64,000 bases of DNA from assembly GCF_001751365.1 (NCBI RefSeq), contig NZ_LJGT01000040.1, forward strand, positions 601,696-665,695, given 5' to 3'. The translations under genes were made by a program, and so were the position numbers. The notes below the pieces were generated by a model. It was not told the origin of the DNA. It worked only from the letters and a program-made list of their open reading frames with translations, and ran no database searches. Positions 39,897 through 47,516 of this stretch are shown here, piece after piece. Source of the DNA: Streptomyces abyssalis. Lineage in GTDB: Bacteria; Actinomycetota; Actinomycetes; Streptomycetales; Streptomycetaceae. The stretch's first letter is position 1; every line of letters begins with the position of its first letter.

Positions 39897-39928
39897 GGAA
39901 TCTTGCGGGCGATTGCCCGGAAGATTCC
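39897..39928 (-). promoter_or_regulatory. Hairpin/palindrome upstream of the secreted-protein gene
   Basis: GGAATCTT (39897-39904) and AAGATTCC (39921-39928) form perfect outer arms, with GGGC/GCCC nested inside around a GATT loop. It sits 44 nt before the start codon. It may be a leader hairpin or a protein-binding site. Confidence 0.5.
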
Positions 39929-40089
39929 GACATCCACAAAGACACCCGACACACCCGATGGGTTGTACGCCACCCCGAACCTCGCCCCCGCCCTGCCCGA
40001 CAGCCCCTGCTCCGGGGGCGGATGGCGCGACCCCGGGCAGTCAACCGGCCTTGTAGGCCAGGAGCCTTCGCCCAGGTCCCTCAAATCGG

Positions 40090-40122
40090 GGGAGCGCCAC
40101 CGGAGTTGGGGATGGCGCTCCC
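40090..40122 (-). terminator. Hairpin terminator after the Clp-N gene
   Basis: GGGAGCGCCA (40090-40099) and TGGCGCTCCC (40113-40122) are perfect 10-bp arms with a 13-nt loop, 49 nt past the stop codon of the minus-strand gene. The RNA continues with CCCGATTTGA. Confidence 0.75.
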
Positions 40123-40171
40123 GCCCGGCCGGGGCCCGGTGGCAGCCAGGCCCCGGGGCTGAGCGCACGTC

Positions 40172-40822
40172 TCATGCCGCGGAGCGCAGGTCCGCCAGGA
40201 CGAGATCGCGCATCTCCCCCGGTGCCACGCCGAGTTGCTGGAACATCCCCTGTGAGATCTTGTCGTCCCCGCGCAGCAGCGCGAGTACGACGTGCTCCGT
40301 ACCGATGCTCCGGTCCTTGCGTGCGATCGCCTCCCGCAGCGAGAGTTCCAGAGCCTTCTTCGCCCGCCCGGTGAAGCGGATGTGTCCCGACGGGCCGGGA
40401 GCGGCGTCCGGCAGACCCAGGCTGCCCCGGTTCCGCCGCCGTCCGCGCTTCATGAAGCGGCGCCCGCGCCGCCGCCCCGCTTCCGGTTCGCTCACCGGTG
40501 CGTCCAACGCCCCGTCGCCGAAGGCGCCTTCGGCCCGCCGGCGGATCTCGTCCAGGTCGATCCCGAAGGCCCTCAGCGCCTCCGCGTCCTCGGGGCCCAG
40601 CGCGTCGCCGTCCGCACCGCCGACCACACTGGAGACGGCGGCGCGGCAGCTCTCCGCGGTGACTCCGAGGCGTACGAGCGTCGCGGTCCCCGGCTGGCCG
40701 GGGCGGCGCAGCGCGGCGAGCAGCAGATGCTCCGTGCCGACCCAGTCGTGGCCGAGGCTCCGCGCCTCCTCCTGCGCATCCACGACGACCTGCCGTGCCG
40801 GCCGGCTGAAACGTTCGAACAT
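40172..40822 (-). CDS. Clp N-domain protein (stand-alone, no ATPase)
   Basis: 216 aa with two ClpA/ClpC N-terminal repeats. The first runs from the start (MFERFSRPARQVVVDAQEEARSLGHDWVGTEHLLLAAL) and the second covers about 150-215 (FTGRAKKALELSLREAIARKDRSIGTEHVVLALLRGD). A basic linker with several Arg/Lys runs (about 117-135) separates them. There is no AAA+ module, so it cannot unfold proteins by itself; it may bind substrates or adaptors for ClpC, or act in regulation. It is 6 nt downstream of a small helix-turn-helix gene, and the two form an operon. Pairs of this kind are common in Actinobacteria. Confidence 0.88.
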   Translation of the reverse strand: MFERFSRPARQVVVDAQEEARSLGHDWVGTEHLLLAALRRPGQPGTATLVRLGVTAESCRAAVSSVVGGADGDALGPEDAEALRAFGIDLDEIRRRAEGAFGDGALDAPVSEPEAGRRRGRRFMKRGRRRNRGSLGLPDAAPGPSGHIRFTGRAKKALELSLREAIARKDRSIGTEHVVLALLRGDDKISQGMFQQLGVAPGEMRDLVLADLRSAA

Positions 40823-40828
40823 CGCGGC

Positions 40829-41053
40829 CTACCTCCTCGCGTGCTTCTTGTGTACGGCCTGCCTGCTCACGCCGAGCGCGGCCCCGATCTCGTCCCAGGA
40901 CCAGCCCTGGGCGCGGGCGCTGTCGACCTGCAGCGCCTCCAGGCGCTCGGTCAGCCGCCGCAACGCGGCGACGGCTCGCAGCCCCACACGCGGATCGCTG
41001 TGCAGGGCGGCCTCGGCTGTGTCCACTGCTTCTCGTGCGTCCGATGCGGCCAT
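40829..41053 (-). CDS. Small helix-turn-helix protein paired with the Clp-N protein
   Basis: 74 aa. The C-terminal half is a helix-turn-helix, WSWDEIGAALGVSRQAVHKKHARR, similar to MerR/sigma-70-like recognition helices; the N-terminal half (about 1-45) is helical. It probably binds DNA as a dimer and may work with the Clp-N protein 6 nt downstream. A strong promoter at 41060-41089 has its -10 box 6 nt before the ATG. Two GGTTGACA copies in that promoter are possible autoregulatory contacts. Confidence 0.83.
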   Translation of the reverse strand: MAASDAREAVDTAEAALHSDPRVGLRAVAALRRLTERLEALQVDSARAQGWSWDEIGAALGVSRQAVHKKHARR

Positions 41054-41059
41054 GATGTC

Positions 41060-41089
41060 AACCTAGGATGACAAGCAGGGCTCTGTCAA
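41060..41089 (-). promoter_or_regulatory. Leaderless promoter with repeated GGTTGACA for the HTH/Clp-N operon
   Basis: On the minus strand: -35 TTGACA (complement of 41084-41089), 18-bp spacer, -10 TAGGTT (complement of 41060-41065), then 6 nt to the ATG. GGTTGACA occurs at the -35 and again across the -10. GTCAA-N6-TTGAC at 41085-41100 forms an inverted repeat over the -35. Confidence 0.75.
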
Positions 41090-41203
41090 CCGTAATTGAC
41101 GCACGGAGTCCCTGCCCCTTGCGGGGGAGAAAAGCCGTACGCAGGCGCCGGACCGCGGGTGGCGCACACGGGCTCGGGGGCTGGGGGGCGCGGAGGACGG
41201 CGC

Positions 41204-42889
41204 TCAGCGGCTGCCCGGGGGCGCCTTGCGTTCCGCGGCGCCGCCGTTTGCGTCACCGCTTCCCGCGCTGGTGTTCCTGCCGGCGTCCGCCTCGGCCGCC
41301 GTCGGGCCGTCCGCCGTCGCGGCTTCCTCCAAAGCGTCGGCGGCGTCGGCCGGGTCGTCTTCGTCCTCGGCCGGCTCCCGCAGGAACAGCGCAGTGACCA
41401 GGGCCAGGGCCAGCATGACGGCCACGCTGAGGAAGCCCACCGCGGCCAGGCCGGTCGTGAAGGCGCCCTTCGCCGTCGCCAGCAGGTCGTCCGCGACGCG
41501 GCCGCCCACATCCCCGGCGGCGCCCAAGGCACCCACGAGGCTGTCCTGCGCGGCGGTACGGGCCGCCTCCGGCAGGCCGGACGGCAGGTCGTCGGCCACC
41601 AGGGAGCGGTAGACGGCCGTGCCCACGGCGCCGAGGGTGGCCACACCCAGTGCCATGCCCATCTCGCTGCACGTCTCCGACATGGAGGAGGCCGACCCGC
41701 TCTTCTCCTTCGGCGCCGAGGAGATGACCAGGTCGACGACCAGAACCATCAGCGGGCTGAGACCGAAGGTGATCAGCACACTCCCGGTCACTCCCATCGC
41801 CGGCCCGGAACCGGTGCCGACCCCTGCGAACAGCCCGTACCCCACGGCGGCGACGACGAGGCCCAGGGCGATGGCACGCGGCCCGGAGATCCGGCTGGCC
41901 AGCTGGGGCGCCAGCATCGCACCGACGATGTTGGAAACGGCGTACGGCACCATCCACAACCCCGCCTGGGCGGGATCGAGTTCGAGGACGAGCTGCAGGT
42001 ACTGGGCGAACAGGAGGACGAACGCGCCCAGCGTGACCGTGCCCAGCAGCAGACTGCCGAGCCCGATGCTGAAGGAGCGGAGCCGGAAGAGGCTGAGGTC
42101 CATCAGAGGGCTCTCCAGCGACCGCTGGCGGCGGACGAAGAACCAGCCGATCACCAGGCCGGCGACCAGCGCCGCGATCGGCGCAGCGCTCCAGTCGTAC
42201 GCGGCGGCCGTCTTGAAGGCCCAGATGACGGGCAGGATCGCGGCCAGCGACAGGAAGACGCCGAACAGGTCGAACGGTCCGGGCCGGGGGTCCTTGTACT
42301 CGGGCAGCAGGACGGGGCCGGTGAGGAGCAGGAGCAGCATCACCGGGACGCCCAGCAGGAAGACGGCGCCCCACCAGAACCACTCCAGCACGAGGCCGCC
42401 GATCATGGGGCCGACGGCGCCGCCCGCCGAGAAGCAGCTGAGCCAGACGGCGACGGCGAACCCGCGCTGCTTGGGATCGTGGAACATGTTGGTGATCAGC
42501 GACAACGTGGACGGCATCAGGGTGGCGCCCGCGATGCCGAGCAGGGCGCGCGTCGCGATCAGCATCTCGGGACTGTTCGCGTACGCCGCGGCCACCGACG
42601 CCAGTACGAAGAAGGTCGCCCCGATCATGAGCAGCTTGCGGCGGCCGATCCGGTCGCCCAGCGTTCCCATGGTGATGAGGAACCCGGCGATCATGAAGCC
42701 GTAGATGTCCAGGATCCACAGCTGCTGGGCGCTGCTCGGGTTGAGGCCGGCGGCGAGATGGGGCAGCGCCAGGTGCAGCACGGTGAAGTCGAGTGCGAGG
42801 AGGATCGTGGGCAGGGCCAGCACGGCCAGTCCGATCCAGTCGCGCAGGCCGGCCCGCGGATCCGCCTCGGTTTCCGTCTCGGGCGCCAT
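41204..42889 (-). CDS. DHA2-family (EmrB/QacA) 14-TM drug:H+ antiporter
   Basis: 561 aa. About 14 hydrophobic segments. Motif A after TM2 reads GTLGDRIGRRKLLMIGA. TM1 has LDFTVLHLALPHLAAGL, typical of the DHA2 D-x-T-V/I-V-N-x-A-L-P region, and motif C lies near AGGAVGPMIGG. The C-terminal tail of about 50 residues is Ala/Asp/Glu-rich and cytoplasmic. It should export a hydrophobic compound, perhaps an antibiotic. It is divergent from a large BTAD/NB-ARC regulator (start 43066), and the 176-bp spacer holds 11-bp-spaced direct repeats, which suggests that the regulator controls this exporter. Confidence 0.9.
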   Translation of the reverse strand: MAPETETEADPRAGLRDWIGLAVLALPTILLALDFTVLHLALPHLAAGLNPSSAQQLWILDIYGFMIAGFLITMGTLGDRIGRRKLLMIGATFFVLASVAAAYANSPEMLIATRALLGIAGATLMPSTLSLITNMFHDPKQRGFAVAVWLSCFSAGGAVGPMIGGLVLEWFWWGAVFLLGVPVMLLLLLTGPVLLPEYKDPRPGPFDLFGVFLSLAAILPVIWAFKTAAAYDWSAAPIAALVAGLVIGWFFVRRQRSLESPLMDLSLFRLRSFSIGLGSLLLGTVTLGAFVLLFAQYLQLVLELDPAQAGLWMVPYAVSNIVGAMLAPQLASRISGPRAIALGLVVAAVGYGLFAGVGTGSGPAMGVTGSVLITFGLSPLMVLVVDLVISSAPKEKSGSASSMSETCSEMGMALGVATLGAVGTAVYRSLVADDLPSGLPEAARTAAQDSLVGALGAAGDVGGRVADDLLATAKGAFTTGLAAVGFLSVAVMLALALVTALFLREPAEDEDDPADAADALEEAATADGPTAAEADAGRNTSAGSGDANGGAAERKAPPGSR

Positions 42890-42983
42890 GGTGGCGTGTT
42901 CCTCTCCGGTGGAAGGGTGCTCGGCCCGCATTCGCCCGCCTCGCCCGCCGGACGCGGAGCGGACGCCCACCATGGGGGACACG

Positions 42984-43003
42984 GGTTCCGGAAAGGTTCC
43001 GGA
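42984..43003. promoter_or_regulatory. Direct repeat GGTTCCGGA with 11-bp period (candidate SARP site)
   Basis: GGTTCCGGA occurs at 42984-42992 and 42995-43003. Direct repeats with 11-bp period are the hallmark of SARP/BTAD regulator sites. The element lies between the exporter and the BTAD regulator genes. Confidence 0.55.
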
Positions 43004-43053
43004 CCGGCGGACGGGGCCTCTCCGCGCAGCGGCCGGGCGCGGGATCACTGGAC

Positions 43054-43059
43054 TACGGT
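43054..43059 (+). promoter_or_regulatory. Candidate -10 box (TACGGT) for the BTAD regulator gene
   Basis: TACGGT ends 6 nt before the ATG at 43066, and there is no ribosome binding site, again fitting leaderless initiation. Confidence 0.45.
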
Positions 43060-43065
43060 GTTGAA

Positions 43066-46000
43066 ATGCGTTTCGGGGTGCTCGGCCCACTGGAGGTCTG
43101 GGGAACCGACGGCGGACCGGTCCGGGTGCCCGAGGCCCGAGTGCGGAGCCTGCTCGGTGCGCTGCTCGTGCGCGAGGGCTCACCTGTCGCGGCGGACACC
43201 CTCATCGGCGAACTCTGGGGCGAGGGCGGTCTGCCCGCCCGTCCCGCGAAGGTGCTGCGTTCCAAGCTGTCCCAGCTGCGCGGGGTTCTCGACCGGGCGG
43301 AGCCGGGCGGCCGCGGCCGTCTGGTGCACGGCCCCGCCGGATACCGGCTCCACCTGGACGCGGACGACGTGGACGCCACCCGGTTCCGGTCGCTGGTGCA
43401 GCGGGCGCGTACGGCGGCCGGTGCGCGTGAGCGGGCGTCCCTGCTCGGCGAGGCGCTCGCGCTCTGGCGCGGGCGGGCCCTGGCGGACTTCGCGGACGCC
43501 CCGTTCGCGACACCCGTGGCCGCCCGGCTGGAGGTGGAAAGGCTCACCGCGATCGAGGAGCAGGCGGAGATCCGGCTCGGCCTCGGCGAGCATCATCTGC
43601 TGGCCGACGAACTGGGTGAACTCACCGCCGCGCATCCCCTCCGCGAGCGGCTGCGCGGAATGCACATGCGTGCGCTCTACCGGGCCGGACGCCAGGCCGA
43701 GGCACTGCGGACGTACGAGGAGCTGCGCCGGGGTCTGGCCGAGGACCTGGGCGTCGACCCAGGACCCGACGTGGCCCGCCTGCACGAGGCGATTCTGCGT
43801 CAGGAGCCACAGCTGGCCGTGTCGCACGAGCCGGAGGCCGCGTTGTCGCAGCCGCGCTCGAACCTGCCCGCTCCGCTCACCGGACTCATCGGCCGGGAAC
43901 GGGAGTGCGCAGAGGTGCGGAACCTGCTCGGCACCGGACGCCTGGTGACGCTGACCGGGCCCGGCGGCGTCGGCAAGACCCGACTCGCGCTGGAAGCCGC
44001 CGCCGGACTCGGCGACTCCTTCAGCGAAGGGCGGTGGCTGGTGGAGCTCGGGGCGCTGCCCGCAGAGCCGGAGACCGTGGAGGGCACGGCCGGGCCGGCC
44101 CGGGTCTGCGAGGCGATCGCGGCGGTCATCGGGCTACGGGACGACGTCGGCCCCGGAGCGCCGCAGCCGGGCGGGACTCAGCCGGGCGTGGGGGCGGGCG
44201 GCGCCGGGCCGGCGGGCCGGCTCGCGCGGGCCCTGCGCAGAGCCAGGATGCTGCTCGTCCTGGACAACTGCGAGCACGTCGTCCGGCCGGCCGCCGAGCT
44301 GGTACGGGAGCTTCTGCCGGCCGCGCCGCAGGTCCGGGTGCTGGTCACGAGCCGTCAGCGGCTCGGCATCGTCGGGGAGCACGTCTACGAGGTGCCGACG
44401 CTGGACACCCCGGGCGATACGGGAGTGCCGGAAGCGGGCTCCGAGCCGGCCGGCGCGCAGCGTACGCCCGCCTCCGTGCGGCTCTTCGCCGCCCGTGCGT
44501 CTGCCACCGCTCCGCACTTCCGTCTGGACGAGCACAGCGCTCCCGCGGTCGCGGCGATCTGCCGGCGTCTGGACGGCCTGCCGCTCGCGCTGGAGCTGGC
44601 GGCCCACCGCGTGCGGGCCCTGGGCGTACACGAGGTGGCGGCCCGGCTGGACGACCGCTTCGCGCTGCTGGCCACCGACAGCCCGGGAACACCCGCCCGG
44701 CAGCAGACGCTGCGCGCCGTTGTCGACTGGAGCTGGGACTTGCTCACGGCGCCGGAGCGCGCGGTGCTGCGCCGGATGGCGGTGCACGCCGAGGGGTGCA
44801 CCCTGGAGGCGGCCGAGGCTTTCGCGTCTGGCGGTGACCCGGGCGACGATGTAGGCGACGACGGCGACGAGAGCCGTGAAGGCGTCGACGGCGGCGCGGC
44901 CGGGCGGGCGGGCGACGCGGTACTCCAGCCGCTCTCCCGGCTGGTCGACCGCTCGTTGCTGGTCGCCGCCGAGGGCCCGGAGGGCGTCCGCTACAGGTTG
45001 CTGGAGTCCGTCGCCGCGTACGCCGTCGAGCGCCTCGCGGAGGCAGGCGAGACCGAAACCGTCCGGCGCCGGCACATGCACTACTTCCGGGACTGCGCCG
45101 AACAGGCCGACCCGCGGCTGCGAGGCCCCGACCAGCAGCGCCTGCTGCGTCGGCTCGACCTGGAGAGCGCCAATCTGCGCACAGCCCTGGACACCGCGGT
45201 GCGGCTCGGCGACGCCTCTTCCGCGCTGCGGCTGGCCCTCGCCCCGCTCTGGTACCGGTACCTGCGCGGCAGGCTCGGGGAGGCGCACCGTTCGCTCGGC
45301 CTCGCCCTGGCCCTGGACGGCGGACCCGAGGAGCTGCGCGCACTGGCCGGCGCCTGGCAGACGGCTCTGGAGCTGATGACGCGTGAGCCGCGGGACGCCG
45401 TGGGCCTGGCCCGGGCAGCCCTGGCACGCTTCGGCCCCGGTGAGGCAGAGGGGCGGGCACGCGTCCAGTGGTTCCTGGGAACGGCCCTCCTGAGGTTCGG
45501 TGAGCTGGCCGCGAGCGAGGAGCTGGTCGGCGCTGCCCTGACCGAGTTCCGTACCCGGGACGATCAGTGGGGGGTCGCCGCCGCACTGTGCACGCGTGCG
45601 TGGCTGGAACAGGCCCGCGGGAGGCTCTCCCGGTTCGAGGCCGACGCCGCCGAGGGCCTGGAGCTGTTCATCGGGACCGGCGACCGGTGGGGGCAGTTGC
45701 AGGCGCTGCCGATGCTCGGTCACCGCGCCCAGATCGCGGGCGACTACGCCGAGGCGGCCCGCCGCAACCGGGAAGGCCTGCGCATCGCAGAACAGCTGGG
45801 GCTGTGGCCGGAGGTGTCGTACCGGTTCTCGGAACTCGGCCGGATCGCGCTGCTCACCGGCGATCACGGGGTCGCCGAGCGGTTCCATGAGCAGGCACGC
45901 AGCCTCGCCGCCGAGCAAGGGGACCGGTTCGGCGAGCGCCTCGCCGAACTCGGCCTGGGTCTGGGCGCCCGGCGCGAAGGCCGCCTCGGCGATGCCGAGG

Positions 46001-46455
46001 GGCACCTGGGCGGCTGGCTGGAGCGCAGCGGGGACGCGGGGCCCGGGCAGGGCCCGGCCGCGGTGGCCCTGGTCTTCGCCGAACTCGGGTTCATCGCCGA
46101 GCAGCGCGGGGACGCGGCGGAGGCGCTGCGCCGCCACCGCAGGGGGATGGAGGCCGCCCGGGTCACCGGCGACCCCCGCGCGATCGCGCTGGCGCTGGAA
46201 GGGCTCGCCGGAGCGCACGCGCTGACGGGCCGTGCGGCCGAGGCCGCCCGCATGCTCGGCGCCGCGTCCCGGGCACGGGAGTCGGTGGGCGCCCCGCTGC
46301 CCCCGGCTGAGCGCGGTGACGTACGCCGTGCGGAGGCGGCGGCACGCGCTGCTCTCGGAGAGGCGGGATACGTCGAGGAGTTCGCCCGCGGCCGCCGGGC
46401 CGGGACGCCTCCCGACGCCGCCCCGTCCGCCGGCGCACCCGCCGCCCCGGTGTAG
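43066..46455 (+). CDS. AfsR/SARP-type regulator: winged helix, BTAD, NB-ARC ATPase and TPR region
   Basis: 1129 aa. OmpR-like winged helix at about 1-95, bacterial transcriptional activator domain (BTAD) at about 100-245, then an NB-ARC/STAND ATPase with P-loop GPGGVGKTR at 297-305 and Walker B LLVLDNCEHVV near 400. The C-terminal third (about 660-1110) is helical with TPR-like repeats (ARVQWFLGTALLRFGEL, GHRAQIAGDYAEAARRN). Such proteins sense a signal through the C-terminal repeats, use ATP as a switch, and activate promoters with direct repeats. The divergent DHA2 exporter is the likely target. Nothing nearby looks like a biosynthetic cluster. The low-complexity stretches near 350-385 are typical of this host. 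Confidence 0.9.
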   Translation: MRFGVLGPLEVWGTDGGPVRVPEARVRSLLGALLVREGSPVAADTLIGELWGEGGLPARPAKVLRSKLSQLRGVLDRAEPGGRGRLVHGPAGYRLHLDADDVDATRFRSLVQRARTAAGARERASLLGEALALWRGRALADFADAPFATPVAARLEVERLTAIEEQAEIRLGLGEHHLLADELGELTAAHPLRERLRGMHMRALYRAGRQAEALRTYEELRRGLAEDLGVDPGPDVARLHEAILRQEPQLAVSHEPEAALSQPRSNLPAPLTGLIGRERECAEVRNLLGTGRLVTLTGPGGVGKTRLALEAAAGLGDSFSEGRWLVELGALPAEPETVEGTAGPARVCEAIAAVIGLRDDVGPGAPQPGGTQPGVGAGGAGPAGRLARALRRARMLLVLDNCEHVVRPAAELVRELLPAAPQVRVLVTSRQRLGIVGEHVYEVPTLDTPGDTGVPEAGSEPAGAQRTPASVRLFAARASATAPHFRLDEHSAPAVAAICRRLDGLPLALELAAHRVRALGVHEVAARLDDRFALLATDSPGTPARQQTLRAVVDWSWDLLTAPERAVLRRMAVHAEGCTLEAAEAFASGGDPGDDVGDDGDESREGVDGGAAGRAGDAVLQPLSRLVDRSLLVAAEGPEGVRYRLLESVAAYAVERLAEAGETETVRRRHMHYFRDCAEQADPRLRGPDQQRLLRRLDLESANLRTALDTAVRLGDASSALRLALAPLWYRYLRGRLGEAHRSLGLALALDGGPEELRALAGAWQTALELMTREPRDAVGLARAALARFGPGEAEGRARVQWFLGTALLRFGELAASEELVGAALTEFRTRDDQWGVAAALCTRAWLEQARGRLSRFEADAAEGLELFIGTGDRWGQLQALPMLGHRAQIAGDYAEAARRNREGLRIAEQLGLWPEVSYRFSELGRIALLTGDHGVAERFHEQARSLAAEQGDRFGERLAELGLGLGARREGRLGDAEGHLGGWLERSGDAGPGQGPAAVALVFAELGFIAEQRGDAAEALRRHRRGMEAARVTGDPRAIALALEGLAGAHALTGRAAEAARMLGAASRARESVGAPLPPAERGDVRRAEAAARAALGEAGYVEEFARGRRAGTPPDAAPSAGAPAAPV

Positions 46456-46598
46456 GCGGCCGGACCACTGCGCGTGGGCGTCCCGCCGGCGCCAAGTCCG
46501 GCACCGCAGTGAGGGCCTGATGAGGCGTTCGCGAGGTGTCCGAACGCCTCTGAGACGGTGCTCCGGCCTGTTCGGAAGGCCAGAGTTTCACGCAAGGG

Positions 46599-46672
46599 TG
46601 GGGCGGGTGGGACTCGAACCCACGGCCGACGGATTATGAGTCCGCTGCTCTAACCGGCTGAGCTACCGCCCC
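46599..46672 (-). tRNA. tRNA-Met (CAT anticodon), elongator type
   Basis: 74-nt cloverleaf on the minus strand: acceptor GGGGCGG paired with CCGCCCC, D arm GCTCAGCCGGTTAGAGC, anticodon stem CGGACT/AATCCG with CAT (complement of 46636-46638), and the T arm GGGTTCGAGTCCC. CCA is not encoded. CAT could also mark tRNA-Ile2 with lysidine; the body looks more like elongator Met of Actinobacteria, but this needs a covariance-model check. Confidence 0.9.
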
Positions 46673-46823
46673 GTTCGCCCGGCAACGCACATGTGTGCGC
46701 GCCGCGTCTGCCGCAGCATAGCTGCTCATACGATCTCCCGCCCCTGCCGGGTGGTGCCGTACGGGAGGGAGGACTGCGAGCACCTGGTGATCGGTTCCCG
46801 CCCGCCCCAACGGACTTGCCCGG

Positions 46824-46854
46824 CAAAGAAAAAGAGCCCTGGGGAGGGCTCTTT
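46824..46854 (-). terminator. Rho-independent terminator after tRNA-Asn
   Basis: Perfect 10-bp arms AAAGAGCCCT (46831-46840) and AGGGCTCTTT (46845-46854) with a 4-nt loop. On the minus strand the stem is followed by TTCTTTG, giving a run of U residues. Position right after the tRNA-Asn 3' end supports the call. Confidence 0.9.
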
Positions 46855-46859
46855 CGGTG

Positions 46860-46932
46860 CTCCCGCGACTGGACTCGAACCAGTAACCTGCCGGTTAACA
46901 GCCGGCTGCTCTGCCGATTGAGCTACACGGGA
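46860..46932 (-). tRNA. tRNA-Asn (GTT anticodon)
   Basis: 73-nt cloverleaf on the minus strand: acceptor TCCCGTG paired with CGCGGGA, D arm GCTCAATCGGCAGAGC, anticodon loop CTGTTAA with GTT (complement of 46897-46899), variable region, T arm CTGGTTCGAGTCCAG, and discriminator G. CCA is not encoded. A strong terminator follows. There is no integrase or att-like duplication near it. Confidence 0.97.
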
Positions 46933-47090
46933 ATGGGCTGCTCGGACGCGTCCACTTGGTCATGGACGGCGCTCCCTTGCCGCGGGCAATACATTAGCGC
47001 ATGCCAAGGGGTACTCCGAAATCGGTATCGGTTCGGCCTCGCGCCGCCGGGTAACCGATGAACCGAGAGATCCGAGAGAAGGGTGGAGCC

Positions 47091-47390
47091 ATGCGCTACC
47101 GGCTCACGTTCGTCGCTGGACTCGCTGTCGGGTACGTGTTCGGTACGCGTGCCGGCCGCGAGCGTTACGAGCGGCTGCGGCAGACGGCACAGCGGCTGGC
47201 CGAGAACCCCGCCGTGCGCAACGCGACCGAAAGCGCGGCCCAGAGCGGCCGTGAAGCCGCCGCGAAAGCGGCGGGTGTCGTGACGGAGAAGGTCGGGCAC
47301 CGGCTGCCGGAGGCGGTCAACGAGCGGGTGCGCTCGCTCCGCGACCACAGAACACCTCTGGACGACGACTGGGGCACCAGCACCAAGTAG
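47091..47390 (+). CDS. Small YtxH-like protein
   Basis: 99 aa from ATG 47091 with GGTGGA upstream. It begins MRYRLTFVAGLAVGYVFGTRAGRERYERLR, a short hydrophobic segment with GYVFGTRAGRERYE, which is the YtxH-type motif. The rest is a charged amphipathic helix rich in Ala/Glu/Arg. Membrane attachment through the N-terminus is likely; some relatives are stress-induced. An upstream in-frame ATG at 47058 is less likely as it lacks a ribosome binding site. Function not known. It is convergent with the ligD-type gene across a perfect palindrome. Confidence 0.8.
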   Translation: MRYRLTFVAGLAVGYVFGTRAGRERYERLRQTAQRLAENPAVRNATESAAQSGREAAAKAAGVVTEKVGHRLPEAVNERVRSLRDHRTPLDDDWGTSTK

Positions 47391-47421
47391 CCCCGTACGA
47401 ATCAGCCTCGTACGAGGCGCG

Positions 47422-47461
47422 CGAGGGCGGGCTCCGGAACATGTTCCGGAGCCCGCCCTCG
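47422..47461. terminator. 40-bp perfect palindrome, bidirectional terminator
   Basis: The region is fully self-complementary with its centre between 47441 and 47442 (GGAACATGTTCC core). It lies between the convergent genes ending at 47390 and 47517. RNA from either strand forms a very stable hairpin. Confidence 0.92.
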
Positions 47462-47516
47462 TTGCGCTCTCCGCGGGACCCGGGGCGACTCCGCCTGCCC
47501 GGGGGCACGGACGTAC

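Noticed and set aside
41204..46455. Possible secondary-metabolite cluster because of the SARP-type regulator
   Set aside because: No PKS, NRPS, terpene or tailoring genes are around it; the flanks are an exporter, tRNAs and repair genes.
46599..46932. Possible integration site of a mobile element at the tRNA genes
   Set aside because: No integrase, no direct repeat of a tRNA 3' end, and no change in gene character on either side.
46691..47061. Small plus-strand open frames across the two tRNA genes
   Set aside because: They are read through tRNA sequence and have no ribosome binding site or conserved content.
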